Shown here: positions 60,530 through 64,000 of the stretch, piece by piece
Layout of the letters: each line of letters starts with the position of its first letter
Numbering within the stretch: the stretch's first letter is position 1
NCBI RefSeq assembly: GCF_011207455.1
Contig: NZ_CP048877.1
Location: 2,100,576 to 2,164,575 of the forward strand
Origin: Thermosulfuriphilus ammonigenes
GTDB taxonomy: Bacteria > Desulfobacterota > Thermodesulfobacteria > Thermodesulfobacteriales > ST65
Reading direction: 5' to 3'
Length of the DNA: 64,000 nt
The notes under the pieces: model-generated
What the model was told of the DNA's origin: nothing
What the model saw: the letters and a program-made list of their open reading frames with translations, nothing else
Databases searched by the model: none
Made by a program: the position numbers and the translations under genes

Positions 60530-61098
60530 GTCTCACCCCAGAAGAAAAGAAGGCCCAGGCTACAGCTGTTATTCGGGAAAAGATGGCCCGGGCCCAAGAA
60601 CTTTTTACCCGCTTTGGTCAGGACTTTTTATCCGAGGAGGGAATTGTCCGGCTCCTTAGACGTTATCGTCAGGGTATCGAGCGTTCCAACCAGGCCATGG
60701 CCCAGGTGGGAACCTTTGCAGAGTGTAAGGTTTGCTCCGTAGATGAGGGCCGAGGCTGTTGCAAGGTGGGGCTGGAAAACGAAACCACGGTGATCATCCT
60801 TCTCCTCAATCATCTTCTGGACCATCCTGTTCCCCAAGAAAGAGAGGTGGAAGAGGGGTGTTTCTTTGTCGGGAAGCAAGGCTGCCGGCTTCTGGCTAAG
60901 CCCTATCTTTGCCGGGATTATTTCTGCCGGCGTCACTTTGAAAAGATTGCCAAGGAAAAGATGATCTTCGTTACCCAAGAACTCCATCAGGAGCTGGAGA
61001 CTTTATACCTCCTGGAGGAGGCCCTTATCAAGCGGCTAAGAGAAAGATTGGGCGGGTTCCTTCTTGATTTTCAGACAAGAAACTACCCTTGGTGGTAA
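60526..61098 (+). CDS. Cys-rich protein, paralog 1 (YkgJ-like cysteine pattern), unknown function
   Basis: The 190-residue soluble protein has eight or more cysteines arranged as C-x2-C-x7-C-C (CKVCSVDEGRGCCKVGLE, residues about 67-85), then GCFFVGKQGCRLLAKPYLCRDYFC (about 112-135). The N-terminal and C-terminal parts are long helices. The same constellation, with ILLLN between the two Cys clusters, occurs in the convergent neighbour. It resembles the zinc- or iron-chelating YkgJ/UPF0153 pattern, and could hold an Fe-S cluster. It overlaps the AhbA/B gene by 4 nt, so it is probably in that operon, and its 3' end overlaps paralog 2 by 16 nt. Confidence 0.8.
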   Translation: MSLTPEEKKAQATAVIREKMARAQELFTRFGQDFLSEEGIVRLLRRYRQGIERSNQAMAQVGTFAECKVCSVDEGRGCCKVGLENETTVIILLLNHLLDHPVPQEREVEEGCFFVGKQGCRLLAKPYLCRDYFCRRHFEKIAKEKMIFVTQELHQELETLYLLEEALIKRLRERLGGFLLDFQTRNYPWW

Positions 61099-61574
61099 AA
61101 GGGCAGGCCCTTTATTCTTTCAGAAAGGAGATAGGTAAGCTCTGCTTCCTCTCCCCAGGCATTTTGGAAGCGGATTATCTCGTTTAGGGGAATCTTTTCT
61201 TTTATCCTCAAGCAAAGATGATTGCGACAAATTATGGGGCGGGCCAGGATCTTGCAGCCCTTGGTTCCCAAGAAAAAGCAACCATTGGGGTCTTCTCGCT
61301 TGCAAGGTAGTTTGACCCCTAGGAGAAGATTTAAGAGGAGAATGGAGACCTCTACATGGCGCTCGAGTCCAGTTCCACAACAGGTGAGACCGTCTTCCTC
61401 GGGGCAGGAAGCGCAGATTTGAGAGATGCCGGTGGAAAAAAGGGCCCGATTGGTCTGCTCTATAGCCTGCTGGTAACGGTTAAGATCCGGAAAAAGGGCC
61501 TCCCGGAGGTGGTCACCGTGATGCCTGAAGAGGGTTCGGGCCAGGTCCAATCTTTTGAGGATTATTTCCTCCAT
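61083..61574 (-). CDS. Cys-rich protein, paralog 2 (YkgJ-like cysteine pattern), unknown function
   Basis: The 163-residue protein shares with the convergent gene the order C-x2-C-x7-C-C-x2-GLE (CASCPEEDGLTCCGTGLE, residues about 53-70), VSILLLNLLLG, then GCFFLGTKGCKILARPIICRNHLC (about 97-120). The N-terminal helix NRYQQAIEQTNRALFSTG matches RRYRQGIERSNQAMAQVG in paralog 1. Overall similarity is modest, so the copies diverged long ago or one was acquired separately. No promoter or neighbour gene on this strand identifies its role. A start at ATG 61574 is the only long choice. Confidence 0.8.
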   Translation of the reverse strand: MEEIILKRLDLARTLFRHHGDHLREALFPDLNRYQQAIEQTNRALFSTGISQICASCPEEDGLTCCGTGLERHVEVSILLLNLLLGVKLPCKREDPNGCFFLGTKGCKILARPIICRNHLCLRIKEKIPLNEIIRFQNAWGEEAELTYLLSERIKGLPFYHQG

Positions 61575-61619
61575 GGCCCAAGGATAACATCTGTTTAAGG
61601 GAGCTCAAGGAGGAGGAAG

Positions 61620-62654
61620 GTGTCTGAAGGCAGCCTTGACTGGCAGCTTTTAGCTCGCCTCTGTGAAGCCCCTGGTGTCTCAGGGGCCGAAGAGGCGGTG
61701 GCTGAGGTTTTTCTTGAAGCCCTTAAGCAAAACTTTTCGGAAATCGAGTCAGAAAGGGATAATCTAGGAAACATTGTCTTTCATCTTCCCGCTCCCGGAC
61801 AAAGGCTTCTTCTTGACGCCCATCTAGATGAGGTGGGGTTTATGGTCCGCAAGGTGGAAAAGGGGGGTTTTGTTCGGGTGATCCCTATCGGAGGCATTGA
61901 CCCTCGGGTCTGTTATGGTCAGCAGGTGGTTATCTGGGGAAAGGAGCCTCTTTACGGAATCTTTGCTACGACTCCGCCCCACCTTAGCGTTAAGAAGCCC
62001 AGTGGAGAAGTACCGCCTGTAGAAGAGATGATTATCGACACCGGCCTTGGGGATCAAATTCTGGATCTTGTCTCGACAGGAGATCCGGTTACCTTTGCCT
62101 CCGGTTTTCGTCTGTCCGGGCCGGCGATTATGGCCCGGGCCCTTGATGATCGTCTTGGTCTCTTTGTAATGGTTGAGGCTCTAAAGAGGGTTCGTCAACC
62201 GGCCTATGACCTCTATTTAGTAGCCAGTGTCTCCGAAGAGGTGGGTCTTAAGGGGGCCCAGGTGGTGGGAGAAAGGATCCGTCCTCATCTGGCCATCGCC
62301 CTCGAAGGAACAGTGGCCAGCGATCTACCTGGTATTCCTGAGGCCCAGGTCCTGGCCCGCCTGGGAGGGGGGCCAGAGATAAGGCTTTCTGACGCCCGTT
62401 TTTTGGCGGATCGTCGCCTCACCAAGGCCCTGGTAGGAGTGGCCCAGGCCGCCGGGTTACCTTATCAGTTGGTGGTTAAAAACAAAGGGGGAACCAATGC
62501 CGCTGTCTTTCAGCTTTCAGCCTTGGGAGCTAGAGCCACCGCTATTTCCGTACCAGTACGTTATCTTCATGCCCCTTGGGGTCTGGCCATAAAGAGTGAT
62601 ATAGAGGCGGCCGTGGCCCTGGTGGCCAAGATTATCGAAACCCCCGATCTTTAG
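61620..62654 (+). CDS. M42-family metallo-aminopeptidase
   Basis: The 344-residue protein has the M42/TET aminopeptidase layout: APGVSGAEEAV at the start, the first metal ligand in DAHLDEVGFMV, the PDZ-like insert (about 70-170), then MARALDDRLGLFVMVEAL with the bridging Asp, VSEEVGLKGAQ with the catalytic Glu, ALEGTVASD, and the last His in RYLHAPWGL. These enzymes trim peptides as large tetrahedral complexes in thermophiles. GTG 61620 has AGGAGG upstream. The position where an Asp ligand (ALD) is usual reads ALEG, so one metal ligand may be Glu. Confidence 0.9.
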   Translation: MSEGSLDWQLLARLCEAPGVSGAEEAVAEVFLEALKQNFSEIESERDNLGNIVFHLPAPGQRLLLDAHLDEVGFMVRKVEKGGFVRVIPIGGIDPRVCYGQQVVIWGKEPLYGIFATTPPHLSVKKPSGEVPPVEEMIIDTGLGDQILDLVSTGDPVTFASGFRLSGPAIMARALDDRLGLFVMVEALKRVRQPAYDLYLVASVSEEVGLKGAQVVGERIRPHLAIALEGTVASDLPGIPEAQVLARLGGGPEIRLSDARFLADRRLTKALVGVAQAAGLPYQLVVKNKGGTNAAVFQLSALGARATAISVPVRYLHAPWGLAIKSDIEAAVALVAKIIETPDL

Positions 62655-62718
62655 TCCTGGCTTACTTGGGCCGGTTAAATCTTGACAATCTCTTCGCCCT
62701 GGGCCAGAGTTACTGCCC

Positions 62719-63459
62719 ATGAGGCCTGATGGTCGTCGTTCCGATGAGTTAAGGGCGGTTTCCATAAGACGCCGTTTTATCTCTCACGCAGAAGGTTCGG
62801 TTCTTATTGAGATGGGAAAAACCAGAGTTATCTGTACGGTCTCGGTGGAGGACCGGGTTCCTCCCTTTTTAAAAGATACCGGTTCGGGGTGGATAACCGC
62901 TGAATATGCTATGTTGCCTCGTTCGACCCTTACCCGATCTCAGAGAGAAGTGGGCCGACCCCGGGGAAGAACCTACGAAATCCAGCGCCTTATTGGCCGG
63001 TCGTTGCGGGCGGTGGTGGATCTAGCCAAGTTGGGAGAAAGAACGTTGTGGGTGGACTGTGACGTCATTCAGGCCGATGGCGGTACCAGGACAGCGGCCA
63101 TAACTGGAGCCTATGTGGCCCTCAAAGATGCCGTGGACTTCCTGAGACGCAAAGGTCTTATAGAAGATGATCCCGTTCGAGAGGCCCTGGCGGCGGTAAG
63201 TGTGGGAATCATAGACGGGGAGATCCGGCTTGACCTCTGCTATGAGGAGGATTCCGTGGCCGAGGCCGATGCCAACTTCGTCATGACCGAATCCGGAGGA
63301 ATAGTAGAGATCCAGGTTTCGGCGGAGAAGGAGCCGTTTTCCTGGAAGAGTTTCGAAACTATGAAAGAGCTGGCCTGGAAGGGAATAAAAGAGCTTTTAG
63401 AACATCAGAAAAAGGTCCTCATGGAAAATGGCTCAGGTAATCATTCTTTCAACCCATAA
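62719..63459 (+). CDS. rph: Ribonuclease PH
   Basis: RNase PH is a phosphate-dependent 3' exonuclease that finishes tRNA ends. The 246-residue protein starts [16 protein letters not shown] and has [30 protein letters not shown] (residues about 73-102), [20 protein letters not shown] and [20 protein letters not shown] with the catalytic Asp residues. Complete. It overlaps the next gene by 32 nt; the rph-rdgB pair is common. Confidence 0.97.
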   Translation: MRPDGRRSDELRAVSIRRRFISHAEGSVLIEMGKTRVICTVSVEDRVPPFLKDTGSGWITAEYAMLPRSTLTRSQREVGRPRGRTYEIQRLIGRSLRAVVDLAKLGERTLWVDCDVIQADGGTRTAAITGAYVALKDAVDFLRRKGLIEDDPVREALAAVSVGIIDGEIRLDLCYEEDSVAEADANFVMTESGGIVEIQVSAEKEPFSWKSFETMKELAWKGIKELLEHQKKVLMENGSGNHSFNP

Positions 63460-64000
63460 TCAAGGAAAGGTTCGAGAACTTCGGGCCCTGCTGGAGGGGT
63501 TGCCTGTTGAGGTCTGGGGTCTGGAAGGCTTTGACATCCCTCCGGTGGTCGAAGATGGGGAGACCTTTCTGGAGAACGCCTTAAAGAAGGCCCGGACCGT
63601 GGCCTTGGCCACCGGGTTTACGGCTCTGGCAGATGACTCTGGTCTGGAAGTAGAGGCCCTCTCCTGGGCCCCCGGAGTCTATTCGGCCCGGTACGCAGGC
63701 CCTTCTGCCACTGATGCTGATCGCAATGCCAAGCTCCTTGAGGCCTTAGCCGGGGTGCCCTTTGAGAGACGTCGGGCCCGCTTTCGCTGCGTGGCTGTGG
63801 TCTATCATCCTTCTTTCCGCTGGTTCGCTGTGGAAGGGGTCTGTGAGGGATATATTGCTGAGGCCCCTAAGGGAGAATATGGTTTTGGCTATGATCCTAT
63901 CTTTTACCTTCCAGAATTCGGGAAGACCATGGCCGAGCTTCCCCCAGAGGTAAAAAACAAGATCAGCCATCGGGCTCGGGCCATGGAGAAGGTCCGACAG
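63428..64000 (+). CDS. rdgB: XTP/dITP diphosphatase RdgB (3' end outside the window)
   Basis: RdgB removes non-canonical purine nucleotides (XTP, dITP) from the pool. ATG 63428 starts [15 protein letters not shown], and the sequence continues with [38 protein letters not shown] and [10 protein letters not shown], the family's active-site segments. 191 codons are visible to the window edge with no stop; the full protein is usually about 195-205 residues, so only the end is missing. It starts inside rph. Confidence 0.95.
   Translation, partial: MAQVIILSTHNQGKVRELRALLEGLPVEVWGLEGFDIPPVVEDGETFLENALKKARTVALATGFTALADDSGLEVEALSWAPGVYSARYAGPSATDADRNAKLLEALAGVPFERRRARFRCVAVVYHPSFRWFAVEGVCEGYIAEAPKGEYGFGYDPIFYLPEFGKTMAELPPEVKNKISHRARAMEKVRQ

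Noticed and set aside
1-64000. CRISPR arrays, prophage genes, toxin-antitoxin pairs
   Set aside because: I saw no regularly spaced repeats, no cas genes, no phage structural or integrase genes and no toxin-antitoxin family motifs.

Overview
The window reads like the chromosome of an anaerobic, probably thermophilic member of the Thermodesulfobacteriota or a related sulfate-reducer-like lineage. This is an inference from gene content: two large multihaem c-type cytochromes, a siroheme-decarboxylase-type protein (alternative haem pathway), separate glyQ/glyS genes, sigma-54-centred flagellar control, and moderately GC-rich, tightly packed genes. No 16S rRNA or other decisive marker is present.

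Layout. 1-3802 (+): housekeeping run with the tail of ychF, a one-frame ybeY-pdxJ ORF, acpS, nnrE-nnrD and tsaE, mostly joined by 4-bp overlaps. 3771-8084 (-): universal stress protein overlapping a divergent protein-kinase-like gene, then a TlpA-like/TPR protein and a periplasmic cytochrome with up to 16 haem sites. 8388-48806 (+): one continuous flagellar region of about 40 kb. It starts with two sigma-54 activator-type response regulators flanking an exported TPR protein, then flgBC-fliEFGHIJ-motE, fliK-flgD-two hook genes, fliLMNOPQR-flhBAFG-fliA-cheY-second fliL-like gene, and flgFGAHIJ-flgN-flgKL-csrA-fliW. Terminator-like hairpins after motE, the second hook gene and the DUF2802-like gene are each followed by a sigma-54 -24/-12 promoter (fliK, fliL, flgF). 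The region is therefore divided into blocks, and fliA itself lies inside a sigma-54 block. Flagellin (fliC), fliD, fliS, motAB and cheA are not in the window.

48803-54945: mixed genes, namely a small cupin, a flavodoxin-fold reductase, speE, a RluA-family pseudouridine synthase, an unrecognised 171-aa protein, and glyS/glyQ. 54966-56111: a complete IS630-family element with 28-bp imperfect terminal inverted repeats. 56224-56299: tRNA-Glu(CTC). 56386-59296: a small winged-helix-like gene and an AT-rich membrane redox pair (cytochrome b561-like protein plus a 13-haem cytochrome built from two halves, each with an EF-hand loop). 59613-64000: greA, an AhbA/B-type protein, two convergent overlapping Cys-rich paralogs of unknown function, an M42 peptidase, rph and the start of rdgB.

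Most notable: the EF-hand-containing duplicated multihaem cytochrome/cytochrome b module beside a tRNA and an IS; the convergent Cys-rich paralog pair; the ybeY-pdxJ ORF with an internal ribosome-binding site exactly at the PdxJ start; the very large FlgK and tandem hook genes with repeated beta domains; the sigma-54 promoter set, including a nearly leaderless flgF; and the kinase-like/UspA gene pair.
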